Part shown: positions 25,364 through 37,765 of the stretch, piece after piece
Position numbering within the stretch: position 1 is the first letter of the stretch
How the letters are laid out: every line of letters starts with the position of its first letter
Translations under genes and position numbers: made by a program
Notes under the pieces: generated by a model
What the model was told of the DNA's origin: nothing
Seen by the model: the letters and a program-made list of their open reading frames with translations, nothing else
The model's database searches: none
Assembly: GCA_964020155.1 (NCBI GenBank)
Contig: OZ026559.1
Coordinates: 1,723,345-1,787,344 of the forward strand
From: Chondrilla cf. caribensis
Lineage: Eukaryota > Porifera > Demospongiae > Chondrillida > Chondrillidae
DNA length: 64,000 bases
Direction: 5' to 3'

Positions 25364-25948
25364 CAGTGGAACCTGCCTAATCCGGTACCTCTATAAACTG
25401 GCATTCGCTAATATCGGCCGAGATTTTCAGGCACGGACTACTTTGCCATAGAAAAGTATCTACCAGAATTCTGCTATCTTGCAATCCGGCATGGATTTTT
25501 CTGTCCCAACAGGCCAGAAAATCTCCTTAAACCGGCAATCCCCTCGAAATGCTCTTTTATTGGCAAGCAAAAGGAGTAATAAGAATGGTATTTTGTTGTC
25601 GTTTTTGTCCCTGTCAATCCGCCATTTTTCAGTGATGTCATACGAAATATGAAGAGAACCTAGGGCTAAGCAATGAGGTAATATTGGGATACAAATGCTC
25701 CATATAATACATGTGTGTGATTCGTTATAATAGATCTCATATTAGAGATTTGATTGCGACAACATATTTAATCACATACATATTGTATGTATACGTAATG
25801 ACTGTTCATATTTGAAAATGGTAGGTAATCATTTATCATTTTTTCATGAATTCAGAATGCCGATATCAGAAACCTCTATAATCCATCAACCTACTAATCC
25901 AGCGCTGTTTCTCATTCTCCATTCTGCCGGATTAGACAGGTTCCACTG
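25364..25948. mobile_element. 585-bp pogo/Tigger-type MITE
   Basis: The left end CAGTGGAACCTGCCTAATCC and the right end, reverse complement CAGTGGAACCTGTCTAATCC, are terminal inverted repeats, flanked on each side by TA as Tc1/mariner-superfamily insertions require (TA at 25362-25363 and 25949-25950). CAGTGGAACC termini are typical of pogo/Tigger elements. There is no transposase frame, so it is non-autonomous. It lies in the first intron of gene B only. Confidence 0.85.
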
Positions 25949-26469
25949 TAATCAGATTTGAAATGAAAATCCATTGATTAATCAATTAATTGATTAATTA
26001 TCCCAGCACTAACTATAATATAAATTCACTGTTGCCGTTACACATAGGAATGCATGTTATATGTATATCATACCAGATGTCGCAATGAAAACAGTATAGG
26101 AACAACTGAAAAATTACTAACACTTGAAAAACATGCACTGCCTGGTTGATCAAGTTGCCCGTGACTATGGGGACCAGATATGCAAGGTTGTACTGTATGT
26201 GAAAATACATGTGTTAACAGTGTGTGTGATCAATTATTTCATAAGAAGCAAATTTGACGTGATTTAATGGAAATAACGGAATTCATAATAAATAGTAAAT
26301 AAGGATGGAAGTGATATGTACCACTAATTACAAATCAGAGGTGACAGTGTATGCACCCAAGCTTGCCTGGAAAAGGGATAGCATTCCCTATGTTATTTAT
26401 TTCCTGTTTATTATTAATTTTATTCCAATAAAATCATAATTGCAATGTATATATGTGTATATATATTTG

Positions 26470-27029
26470 CAGTGGTGTCGAAAGCATATGAAAAGTGGGG
26501 AGGCCATGAATGGGGTCTGTTGTGCTGCACTTGATTTGGTAAATCTGCGTGAATGCAGCTATGTCAAAATGTCGACAGCAGGACGGGGTGGTGAAGCGAG
26601 TGGTGGAGAAACAGTAGTGACTCTGATAGGATATGATCCAATAGGAATCAATGGTACAGACTTTGTAACATCAGGAATGGTTGATGATATAGGCGTTGCC
26701 ATTTTAGAGCTAGATGCTGACACTGTTGGCATCACATTCTTTGATTGAATAGTGAAAAAATGAAACAATGGCCAGGAAGACATGTTCTTTGCATAAACAA
26801 AATGGCACCCAAAGCTGACAACCAAGATCAATGCCAAAACAAGATACTTACTGGTCATAACATGAACACTATCTCTTGTAAAGTAGTAAAATGTTTGAAT
26901 GTTAGTTTGTGAGAATTTTAGGTTAATACTCCAGTTAATTAGTTTATTTTGTGGATGTTAATGGAAGAAAACAAGGCCTTTCTTCAAGTGGGATGGCTCA
27001 TCAAATGCCCCCCTGTTTTGACACCTCTG
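26470..27029. mobile_element. Candidate non-autonomous element
   Basis: The left end CAGTGGTGTCGAAA and the inverted right end CAGAGGTGTCAAAA agree at 11 of 14 bases, and both are followed inside by G-runs. No clear target-site duplication was found. The overlapping frames at 26440-26748 (+) and 26559-26858 (-, with a signal-peptide-like start) lie inside it and may be decayed element coding sequence. Weak call. Confidence 0.35.
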
Positions 27030-27404
27030 GTATGTATAGTTAGCTAATATAACATGAATTTAGATATTTGGTATGACATATTTTTGATGTTATTTTTGAA
27101 AAATGATCTCTTTAACCTTCATACACAAGAGAGGAAAATAAAGGGGTCCTTATATATTAGTGATTCACATGATTTGGTCCCTAATAAATGTGAAAAATTG
27201 AGTAAGATTTATATTTAGGGACTGATCAAATTGTAGGTTTCCAGTCTTAATATTATTGTAAACTTTATTAAAAAGTTCATGCTATTACTGATTCCATCAA
27301 TAGAAACTCAATCAGAAAACACTTTTTAATAATGCTATTATGTGAAAAGGTTTTTTCTCATTATAGGACATTCCCAGATGAGAGTTCTGATATAGTTCCC
27401 AACC

Positions 27405-30400
27405 ATGCAGTCTGTCAAGTCTGATCTCCAGTCCATATTTCATCAATATGATGACATACAGGAATTGCCCTTTGAAGAAGATGTCGGCTCTTTTGATATA
27501 AATGCACAGGACTCGACTAAGCAATCTGTTATATCTGATCTCCAGTCCATATTTCATCAATATGATGACATACAGGAGTTGTTCTTTCAAGGAGATGTCA
27601 GTTCTTTTGATATAAATGCACGTGACTCCCATGGAAAGACTCTTCTTCACCATGCTTGTGAGTATGGATTGACTGAGGGAGTGTCTGTTCTACTAGCCAA
27701 TAACGCTCAGGCAGACATATGTGATAAAAAGGGTTATGCACCGCTTCACTATGCATGCCAGAACAATCATATCCATTATGATATCTGTAAGATTTTGATA
27801 AAGTGGGACCCAACATTAACATTAACTCAAGGTGGTAGTGGATCCGGATCCACTGTTACTTCTCAAGATGAGTTCAATAGAAAACTCCTTCATTACACTT
27901 GCATACATGGTGATTTTGATATAGTAGATAATCTCCTAAAAGCTGGTGCTGATCCTTGTGCACGGGACAAGCTTGGTAACAACCCTATGCACTATGCTTG
28001 TGAGAATGGTCACCTGCAGTGTGTGCGACAGCTTATTGCAACCAGCCAAAATCCAAACGGATTACTTCAAATCCCCAATAATGATGGTGTCACACCTCTA
28101 TCTATGAAAACACCCAGTGGTGGGACAATTTTACACATTGCTTGTGAAAATGGTGATGTTTATGTAGCAGCCAAGCTACTTCAAGCTGGTGCTGACACCA
28201 ATTTATCTGATGTGTTTGGTTTCACACCTCTGTCTGTAAGAACAGACAATGGTGGAACAATCTTACATGTTGCCTGTGAAAAAGGAGACATTAATTTAGT
28301 AAAGAAGCTTCTGAAGGCTGGTGCTGATCCCAATGTAACAGATGAGTTTGGTTTCACACCACTCATGAGGGCAGTAGTGAGCACTAGCACGTCTGGTATT
28401 ACCACTAATGTGGTTTCTTCCATCATTACCGCTCTTTGTTATAGCGAATGCAATGTAAATGCATCATTTGTACCCTCAAGTCCATCTGACTCAAATGTAC
28501 ATTATTGTGAGGGTTCCACTGCTCTGCACATGGCTATTGATGAACGGAGAGTTGATTCATTGTGTATACAGACATTAGTTGATAATGGTGCAGCACTGGA
28601 TGCAAGAGATGTACATGGTCGTACTCCTCTTCACATCGCTAGTATGCAGGGCCACCACTCTTTGACCCCACTACTAGCTCCTTCTTCAAAGTCTTTCCAT
28701 TTCAAAGATAATGATGGCTGTACACCTCTATACTATGCCTGCAAGAACTCTCACGTTAAATGTATCAGAAAGTTTACTGTCCAGTGTCCAGATATCATTG
28801 GTGATCTAATGAAGATTGCTAATAATGATGGTACTACACCTCTGTCTGTAAGAACAGACAGTGGTGGAACAATCTTACATGTTGCCTGTGACAAAGGAGA
28901 CATTAATCTAGTAAAGAAGCTTCTGAAGGCTGGTGCTGATCCCAATGTAACAGATGAGTTTGGTTTCACACCACTCATGAGGGCAGTAGTGAGCACTAGC
29001 ACGTCTGGTATTACCACTGATGTGGTTTGTCCCATCATTATTGCACTATGTGATAGCAAATGCAATGTAAATGCAACATTTGTACCCTCAAAACCATCTG
29101 ACTCAAATGTACATTATTGTGAGGGTTCTACTGCCCTGCACATGGCTATTGATGAATGGGCAGTTGATCGATTGTGTGTACAGGCATTAGTTGATCATGG
29201 TGCAGCACTGGATGCAAGAGATGTACATGGTCGTACTCCTCTTCACATTGCTAGTATTCGGGGACACCACCCTTTAATTAAACTACTAGCTCCTTCTCCA
29301 GAGTCTTTCCACTTCAAAGATAATGATGGCTGTACACCTCTATACTATGCCTGTAAGAACTCTCACCTTGAATTGATAAGAAATTTTATTGTCCAGGCTC
29401 CAGAGGTCATTAGTGATTTAATGAAGATTGCTAATAATGATGGTGCTACACCTCTGTCTGTAAGAACAGGCAGTGGTGGAACAATCTTACATGTTGCCTG
29501 TGACAAAGGAGACATTAACCTAGTAAAGAAGCTACTGGAGGCTGGTGCTGATCCCAATGTAACAGATGAGTTTGGTTTCACACCACTCATGAGGGCAGTA
29601 GTGAGCACTAGCAAGTCTGGTATTACCACTGATGTGGTTTCTTCCATCATTACTACGCTTTGTAATAGCAAATGCAGTGTAAATGCATCATTTGTACCCT
29701 CAAAATCATCTGACTCAAATGTACATTATTATGAAGGTTCCACTGCTCTGCACATGGCTATTGATGGATGGGCAGATAATCAATTGTGTGTACAGGCATT
29801 AGTTGATCATGGTGCAGCACTGGATGCAAGAGATGTACATGGTCGTACTCCTCTCCACATTGCTAGTATGCAGGGACACCACCCATTGATCGAGCTACTA
29901 GCTCCTTCTCCAGAATCTTCCCACATTAAAGATAATGATGGCTGTACACCTCTATACTATGCCTGTAAGAACTCTCACCTTGAATGTATCAGAGAGTTTC
30001 TTGTCCGGATTCCAGATGTCATTAGTGATGTAAAGAAGGTTGCTAATAATGATGGAACTACACCTCTGTCTGCAAGAACAGGCAGTGGTGGAACAATCTT
30101 ACATGTTGCTTGTGACAAAGGAGATCTTCCAATAGTTAAGAAGCTTCTTGAGGCAGGTGCTGAGCCTAATGTAACGGATAAGTTTGGCTATACACCTTTG
30201 TACTATGCCTGTAAGAACTCTCACCACGAATGTACCCAAGCATTTTTTGACCAGTGTCCAGATATCACAAGTGATTTAATGAAGATTGCTAATAATGATG
30301 GTACTACACCTCTATCTGTAAGAACAGACAGCGGTGGAACAATCTTACATGTCGTCTGTAGAAAAGGCAACATTAATCTAGTAAAGAAGCTTCTGGAGGC

Positions 30401-33400
30401 TGGTGCTGATCCCAATGTAACAGATGAGTTTGGTTTCACACCACTCATGAGGGCAGTACTGAATACCAGTGTATCTGATACTGACATGTCCTCTATAGTT
30501 ACTATTCTTTGTAACAGCAACTGTAATGTAAATGCTACATTGTGTTGCAAACCATCAAACATATATATGCAGTGGAAGGGCACAACAGCTTTATTCATGG
30601 CTGTTGACCAAATGGAATGTTGTTTTCTATGTGTAAAAGCACTTATTGTCAACGGGGCTACTGTAGATGTCACAGACGCTCAAGGCTGTACTCCCCTTCA
30701 CATTGCTAGTATGAGGGGACACTTCAGATTGATCAAACTACTAGCTCCTTCTCCAGAGTATTTTCGCTTTAAAGATAATAACGGCTGTACACCTCTATAC
30801 TATGCCTGCAAGAACTCTCACCTTGAAGGTGTCAGAGAGATTATGGTCTGGATTCCAGATGATATCTGTGAATTTATGAAGTTTGCCAATAAATATGGTG
30901 CCACACCTTTGTCTGTACGAGGGGATAATGATCGAACAATCCTACATGTTGTCTGTAAGAAAGGAGATCTTTCTGTAGTTAAGAAGGTTCTTGAAGCTGG
31001 TGCTGATCCTAACGTAACAGATAGGCTTGGCTGTACACCTCTATATTATGCCTGTAAGAACTCTCACCTTGAATGTGTCAGAGAGTTCATAGTCCAGATT
31101 CCAGATGTTATTTGTGATTTGATGAAGGTTGCCAATATATATGGTACCACACCTTTGTCTGTACGAGGGGATAATGATCGAACAATCCTACATGTTGCCT
31201 GTAAGAAAGGAGATCTTCCTACAGTTAAGAAGGTTCTTGAAGCTGGTGCTGATCCTAATGTAACAGATAGGTTTGGCTGTACACCTCTATATTATGCCTG
31301 TGAGAACTCTCACCTTGAATGTGTCAGAGAGTTCATGGTCCAGATTCCAGATGTTATTTGTGATTTGATGAAGGTTGCCAATATATATGGTGCCACACCT
31401 TTGTCTGTACGAGGGGATAATGATCGAACAATCCTACATGTTGCCTGTAAGAAAGGAGATCTTCCTACAGTTAAGAAGGTTCTTGAAGCTGGTGCTGATC
31501 CTAATGTAACAGATAGGTTTGGCTGTACACCTCTATATTATGCCTGTGAGAACTCTCACCTTGAATGTGTCAGAGAGTTCATGGTCCAGATTCCAGATGT
31601 TATTTGTGATTTGATGAAGGTTGCCAATATATATGGTGCCACACCTTTGTCTGTACGAGGGGATAATGATCGAACAATCCTACATGTTGCCTGTAAGAAA
31701 GGAGATCTTCCTACAGTTAAGAAGGTTCTTGAAGCTGGTGCTGATCCTAATGTAACAGATAGGTTTGGCTGTACACCTCTATATTATGCCTGTGAGAACT
31801 CTCACCTTGAATGTGTCAGAGAGTTCATGGTCCAGATTCCAGATGTTATTTGTGATTTGATGAAGGTTGCCAATAAATATGGTACCACACCTTTGTCTGT
31901 ACGAGGGGGTAATGATCGAACAATCCTACATGTTGCCTGTGAGAAAGGAGATCTTCCTACAGTTAAGAAGGTTCTTGAAGCTGGTGCTGATCCTAATGTA
32001 ACAGATAGGTTTGGCTGTACACCTCTATATTATGCCTGTAAAAAGTCTCACCTTGAATGTGTCAGAGAGTTCATAGTCCAGATTCCAGATGATATTTGTG
32101 TTATGATGAAGGTTGCCAATAAATATGGTGCCACACCTTTGTCTGTACGAACAGATAATGATCAAACAATTTTACATGTTGCTTGTGAGAAGGGAGATCT
32201 TATTATAGTTAAAAAGGTTCTTGAAGCAGGTGCTGATCCTAACTCACGTGACGGAAGCACTTTCACACCACTTATGCTTGCTGTGCAGCATGTTGATGAT
32301 GAAGAGGCTGCAGATATTGTTACCATTCTCTGTGAATTTAAATGCAACATCAATATTCAAACATCACATTTTTCAAGATCCTTAACAGCTCTCCATCTTG
32401 CCTGTAACTTAGGCAAGAAAATGTGTGTAGAAATGTTGGTGGCCAAAGGAGCCAACTTACTTGTGAGAACTCAAGGTGGGTTAACACCACTTCACCTTGC
32501 TTGTGAGGGTGGATATCACACCTTAATAAGTTCTCTAATAACTGAAGAAACTGTAAAAGCTTATGATTATGAGAAACATTGGACACCTCTTCACTATGCT
32601 TGTGGGTGTAATCACTTTGAAAGTGCAAGAAGGATTGTGGTCGGATCCTCAAAACTACTTTCCCAAATCCACACTGAGTATAACCTTACTTTTAATAGCC
32701 TTGGAGATAAAGATGGTAGAACCATTCTCCATCATGCATTCTTGAGAAATGACATACAGTTTGTAGAGAACCTTCTCAACCTTGGTGCAGATCCTAATGT
32801 ACAGGATACTTATGGTGCTACACCTTTAATGTCTGCTCTCCGGTGTCATGGAAGTGATACAAACATGGATCTATTGTCACTTTTGTTGTCTCAGGACTGG
32901 GAACCAGACATCAAAGACAATAGTGGGCGTACAGCACTTCATTATTCAGCCCAGTGTGATGATATTCGGATACCATTGATGCTCATCTCAGCTGGATGTG
33001 ATGTAACAGCAGTTGATAATCATGGACAGACATTCTCCAATTTGATATCGAAAGAGTCACTTCAACTCATAAACAAACAACTTTTGAGGATTGATCGTCG
33101 ACATATCATTTGTGTTGTAGGATATCCAAAATGTGGGAAGACTACTATTATTGCAGCTTTTCAACAGGCTCAACAAAACCGTGGTACATTACAAAGATTG
33201 ACTGCACGTCTCAAGTTCAACACAAGAGTAACTCTGGATAACTGTCGAACATCTGGGATAGACACTAAAGTGATTACTACCAAAAGACTGGGAAGCTTAA
33301 TCTTTTTTGACTTTGCTGGCCAATCTGAGTACTATGCTTCTCACTTAGCATTCCTTGAAAGTGCATTATCAGCCAAAGGGTCTACAATCACCTTTATAAT

Positions 33401-36400
33401 GATGGTTGACCTGAGATGTTCTGAAGAAGACAGAATAGCACAGTGCAAGGAATGGCTGTTCCCAATAAAGAGCATTTCAAATGACCACAATATGCTGAAT
33501 GTGATATTGATTGGCAGCCACCTTGATCAGGTAGGATCAGTGTCCACATCAACCTCATCATTGCAGGATACTCTGAGGGAGCTCAAGAGAACATTGTGTA
33601 CACCTCAAATGCAGTTTATTGATTGCTGGGGAATGGATTGTCGTCAGTTGTCATCAAAGGGGATGACAAACCTACAACATTACTTACAGGCAACTCATCC
33701 TGTCCATAGTACATCAGCTGAAGCAAGCCAGGTCCCCCTTGGAGCCTGTTTACTGTTTTACAGACTAAAGAAATCTGAGAAACCTCCACTTGCCATCACA
33801 CCTTCCAAGATCATTGACAAGCTGAAGAATGGACGTCCTCCAATTCCTCTGACAGTTAAGTACATTGACAGCTGTTGTCAAGACCTCGCTGCATCAGGCC
33901 TAGTCCTGTACATTCCCAACAGAGAAGATACTGGGGAGAGCTGGTTGATTCTTGAGATGGAAGAGATCCTCAGTCGTATTCACGGCAAACTGTTTGCACC
34001 TGATTCTGCAGAGTTTCCAATGCACCACAAGAATCTTGCTAACCAGTTTGGACTGGTTCACGTAGAAGAGCTTACATTAGCATTTAAAGATAGCCCTCTT
34101 GATCCAGAACTGGTACGAAAACTTTTAATGGCCATGGAATTTTGTCATCCTGTAGACAGCTCACTGATGACAGAAGGAATATTGGATGGGTTCTTCTTGG
34201 AGTCCAAGTTTTCATGTGATTTGCAGGAAAATTTGCTATTTTTCCCTTCCCTTGTGAAAGCCAATGAAGAACCAGTTGTCCTATCCACAGAATCTGATAT
34301 CCCGGGAGATGATTGTCATCGGGTGTGTTGGGAGCTGAGCACAGTGAAGCCTCACTTCCTTCATCCTAGATTCCAACAAGCTGTGTTCATCAGACTGGCT
34401 TGTAACCATGTACAGAAACACAAGTCAGATCTCTCTATAGTTGAGGAGCATAGCTGTACTGTCAGCAAGAATGCCATGTCCTGGACCACTATCCATGGTG
34501 TTGATGTCTGTATAGAGATCATGCACAAGTCTACAATCAAGGTGCTGGCTAGGGGTAGACCAGGAGTGAAGGTGTCCTCCTTGATGGAGCTGCTTTCTTG
34601 CGTAGTCAGTGATGTCCTCACAGTACGAGCTAACCACGCTCCAGGTGTGGATGCCTACTCTGTATTTCGTGTGATGGAGAAGGGCACTCCAGGAGAACAC
34701 ACTGTACCAGTCTCCTCAATCATTGATGTTGTTCAAGCTGGTGGAAGGTTTGTTAACTCTAGAGAACGTCCACCCAAGCCGGTTTTATTGAAAGACCTCT
34801 TTCTTGACTGGGAAATGTCAGTGACACTGCTGGAGAAGATGGTGTCTATTTCCAAAATAAACCACGATGTTCAAAGTACAACAGAAGATGTTAGTGAAGA
34901 CACCCACAGTGGACCTGTGATGATTGATGAACATTATTATGACAGTGAGCTTCACTTTTCATTCATATACCTAGGATTTATGTGGTTATTTATTTTTACA
35001 TATATTAATAGACTACCACTATTCCAGCTTTCGATTGCGATTGAGGATTTTAATATTAATAGACCAGGACTATTTCAGTTTTCTTTGTCCAATTAAGATC
35101 CAAGTTGTTGATGTTTGCTTGTAATGTTTCAATTTCCTATATCTCTCCATGCAGGTCTGAATCTCATACTGTCAGATGTATATTCAGCTTTAACTACTGA
35201 AGATGTAGTGGCATCTAAATGGAAGCTCTTTGCTCTTCGCTTGAAAGTTGATTGGGATTTTATTCAGATCATTGAAGAAGCATGTCTTGCAATTGACTCT
35301 TCTAGCCAGTCCTATAAGCAAAGAAGATTTAAAGATTGTCTTTATAATGTACTTGAAGCATGGTTATGCGAAGAGGACGGTACAGGTGACCTCCCTCGTA
35401 CTTGGGACACCATTGTAACTGCATTGGAGAGTTGCGGCATTCCCACTTCAGCTGAGTGTTTGAGAAAACAGATAGGATTCAGTGAGTACTACTACTGTAT
35501 CATAGAATGTGTATGAAAAGCCTCTGTTTTAGGATGGTGACATGTCTAAATTGATTAATATCCAATCCAATCGAAATGGTATCTGTTGAAATACTACAAT
35601 ATTATACATTTGTATTTTGATGATATGGCAACCTGTTAGTGTCTAGTTCATCCAAAGAAATGTGATGCCATAGGTGACCACATGTTTGACAGGTTTCTGT
35701 AAATAACATTCAGAGTGAGAACTCACAGGCTGACATTCACTGTTGTGGTAGTTTGAGAAGTACATTCACAATGAACCTTGCATCCAGCTTATCATTCACA
35801 TCCTAAAGACCTGATACAATATGACCACTAGATCTTTCAGATTCATGCAGAGTCTGACATTGTTAACTGTCATAACTACCTTACTACTACTGCACTACAG
35901 CTGACTCAAATACTCCACAAGATGTCGGTAGTTCAAAACAGAAGTCACCAAGTGGTGATAAGGAGCAGAGAACTACTGAGTATGCACCTGGTCCAGGACC
36001 TGACAAACACACCACAAAATATGATGTTACATGTAAGTCGTCTAGAGTACATGAGTATTGAGTGTGGTTACTACAGTTCATATACTACAGTTATTGTCTG
36101 ATTCCTATAGCCCTTTTGATAATTAAGGATGATCTGATCCGACTGATTGGATTGAAGACATGTGTCAAATGGAGTGAATTTTCCCTCTACTTGGATATAG
36201 AGAAGCACATTAGAGAAGAGGTATCTCTCAACTGCCATAGAGTGGCAAAGGACTGCTTTATAGAAGTAGTTGGTCGATGGCTGTCACATAAAGATGGTAC
36301 AGGTGACAAACCACGTACATGGGAGACTGTGTTTAGTACCCTTTGTGATATGGGACAGTCTCATCTTGTGGAGGAGGTGAAAGCAGAGCTATTTGCAACT

Positions 36401-37641
36401 AGGGCTATTGAAGGTAAAGGAAGATTTTGAACTTTGTATTGCATTGCTGCTTTTAATTTCCCTCTTACTTCTTTCATTAGAGATGGATCGGGGTAATTTG
36501 CAGTGTACAGAACAAGAGCTTGTGCTCACTCTCACTCCCAACAAGGGACAGTCCTCAGATGTACAGACTGGAGCTGATGAAGGTTTGTGTTCATGTAACC
36601 AGGTCTTGTACATGTACAGATAGTTGATTGTCCTCCCATATTTTGCTTTTAGCTATAATTTTGCATGTATATAAATACTCCAATTCCTACCATATTGTTC
36701 ATATCCACAGATAACCTACTGGTCTTACTGGAGGATGCCCATGAATCTCAGAGTAGCACTAAAGCTGCTGCCAGGACGCAAGAAAAATCTCCGAAATCGG
36801 ATGTACCACAAAATGACAATTCTGGTAGCCTAAGTCAACCTCATTCAATTGGGCAAGATGTTCTTGACTCTCTCACTCCTGACAAGGAACAGTCTTCACC
36901 TGTACAGACTGGAGCCAATAAAGGTTCATACATGCATTCATTTTCGTGCATTTTGGGCTAAATTATTTCAATTTTATTTCATGTCTTCCCATATCAGTGT
37001 TTCTGAGCACAATGTGTACAGTATTCAAGCATGCACCATGCAACTATGCAGTTAGCACTATCCTGTTCATGTCCACAGATACCCTCCCAACCTTGCTGGA
37101 TGATGTCCACGAGTATAAAGATAGTACTACACCTGTACTCAGAGCTCAATGTGAAGCTCCCGAATCAGATGTCCCACAAGAAGATGAGGAGTCTGGTAGT
37201 GAACCTCAACTGAACCAGAAATGTACGCGTAAGATGAACTGATAAAAAGATGAACTGAAGAAACTATGATGATGTTATCAATAGATTTAATTCAGTAACT
37301 GTTCGTCTTTGATTTTACTTATAGTACTCAAATTGAAACCAACTGAAGCAGACTTACTTCGACTGGTTGGATCACAGATGTGTGCTAAGTGGAATGCCTT
37401 TGCAGTTTACTTGGGTATTGAGAAGCACATTAGAGATGAAGTATCTCACAACTGTCATAAAGTGGCAAAGGACTGCTTCATAGAAGTAGTTGGTCGATGG
37501 CTGTCACATGAAGATGGTACAGGTGACAACCCACGTACATGGGAGACTGTCTTTAGTGCCCTCCAAGAGATGGAGTTCACTCTTCTTGTGAAGGAGGTGA
37601 CACAGAAACTGTCCAAGAGACTGGAAACCTCCCAACAATAG
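27405..37641 (+). CDS. Gene B: long ankyrin-Roc-COR protein with three death domains
   Basis: Predicted CDS join(27405..34944, 35155..35481, 35901..36032, 36111..36413, 36481..36582, 36711..36923, 37079..37228, 37325..37641), 3027 residues, open with all junctions phase 1. Same plan as gene A: duplicated N-terminal 38-mer, a longer ankyrin solenoid (to about residue 1895), Roc with P-loop GYPKCGKT from 1906, RTSGID switch, DFAGQ, SHLD, then COR and C-terminal domain to 2513. Death domains follow at 2514-2622 (alpha), 2667-2767 (gamma type) and 2923-3027 (gamma). The ankyrin region has grown by 612-bp and 246-bp tandem repeats. After the helical part of COR it lacks about 20 residues present in A and C and has a different patch (about 34190-34225). 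Function as a GTP-regulated death-domain scaffold is inferred. Confidence 0.85.
28130..30440 (+). repeat. 612-bp ankyrin super-repeat in gene B
   Basis: The GATGAGTTTGGTTTCACACC point occurs at 28341, 28953 and 29565, exactly 612 bp apart (204 codons), and once more at 30423 after an altered copy. The same 612-bp period is present in gene C (50577, 51189, 51801) and, with one shortened copy, in gene A. Each module holds about six ankyrin repeats, including one with a long insert (FVPSKPSDSNVHY). Confidence 0.9.
30760..32234 (+). repeat. 246-bp tandem amplification in the gene B ankyrin region
   Basis: GATCCTAAYGTAACAGATAG recurs at 31005, 31251, 31497, 31743 and 31989, exactly 246 bp (82 codons) apart. 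Each unit codes for about two and a half ankyrin repeats (TDRFGCTPLYYAC ... PDVICDLMKVAN ... TILHVACKKGDL). The copies from 31251 to 31988 are almost identical, so the expansion is recent. A more diverged first unit begins near 30760. Genes A and C have a single equivalent. Confidence 0.95.
35155..35481 (+). other. Gene B death-domain exon 1 (DD-alpha)
   Basis: Acceptor CCATGCAG ends 35154; donor TTCA|GTGAGT has GT at 35482. 109 codons, two more than in gene A, with the difference in the loop AIDSSSQSYKQRR. The W-KLFALRLKV, LYNVLEAWLCEEDG and RTWDTIVTALE pattern marks a death domain. Phase 1 at both ends. Confidence 0.8.
35901..36032 (+). other. Gene B linker exon 1
   Basis: 44 codons between acceptor CACTACAG and donor TTACAT|GTAAGT; rich in S, T, P, K and E (PQDVGSSKQKSPSGDKEQ). 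Closely matches 54990-55121 in gene C and, more loosely, 9515-9637 in gene A. Confidence 0.75.
36111..36413 (+). other. Gene B death-domain exon 2 (gamma type)
   Basis: Acceptor TTCCTATAG ends 36110; donor TTGAAG|GTAAAG has GT at 36414. 101 codons with LIRLIGLKTCVKWSEFSLYL, KDCFIEVVGRWLSHKDGTG, PRTWETVFSTL and LVEEVKAELF. It has a near-twin in gene C (55200-55502) but not at this place in gene A. Confidence 0.82.
36481..37228 (+). other. Gene B linker exons 2-4
   Basis: Three acidic phase-1 exons: 36481..36582 (34 codons), 36711..36923 (71 codons) and 37079..37228 (50 codons). The first two end in related words (LTPNKGQSSDVQTGADEG and LTPDKEQSSPVQTGANKG), so one is a duplicate of the other. 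The third carries PTLLDDVHEY and PQEDEESGSEPQ. No fold is expected; they look like flexible spacers. Confidence 0.75.
37325..37641 (+). other. Gene B terminal death-domain exon
   Basis: Acceptor CTTATAG ends 37324; stop TAG 37639-37641. 105 residues with CAKWNAFAVYLGIEKHIRDE, EVVGRWLSHEDG, PRTWETVFSALQ; same C-terminus ETSQQ as A. The 3' UTR intron 37655-37765 follows at once. Confidence 0.85.
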
Positions 37642-37765
37642 TTTATCATATTCGGTGAGTGTCTAGTGAGAGAGCACACAGAAACCCACTGCACAGTACA
37701 TATGTCTGGTTACTCTGTGTCAACTCCACACAATGTACTGATGGTGTTCTTTCCATTTCCTGCAG

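Larger units (their letters stand above)
24776..27377 (+). other. First intron of gene B
   Basis: It runs from the leader donor to acceptor TTCCCAG (ending 27377; an alternative ATTATAG ends 27366). It contains a pogo/Tigger-like MITE (25364-25948), probably nested in an older AT-rich element whose right end may be near 26012, and a second candidate element (26470-27029). Sequence from 27180 matches the end of gene A's first intron. No host exon is seen. Confidence 0.5.
27378..34944 (+). other. Gene B giant exon
   Basis: Acceptor near 27377; donor GACA|GTGAGC with GT at 34945, aligned with the donors of A and C. The open frame goes on to a stop at 35094-35096 through an intron; that read-through tail (FIYLGFMWLFIF) is hydrophobic but is not conserved in A or C, so it is most likely intronic. 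A five-codon uORF at 27378-27395 opens the exon. Confidence 0.8.

Noticed and set aside
26559..26858. Minus-strand frame with a signal-peptide-like start
   Set aside because: It lies within a candidate mobile element, overlaps a + strand frame, and has no recognisable domain or splice context.
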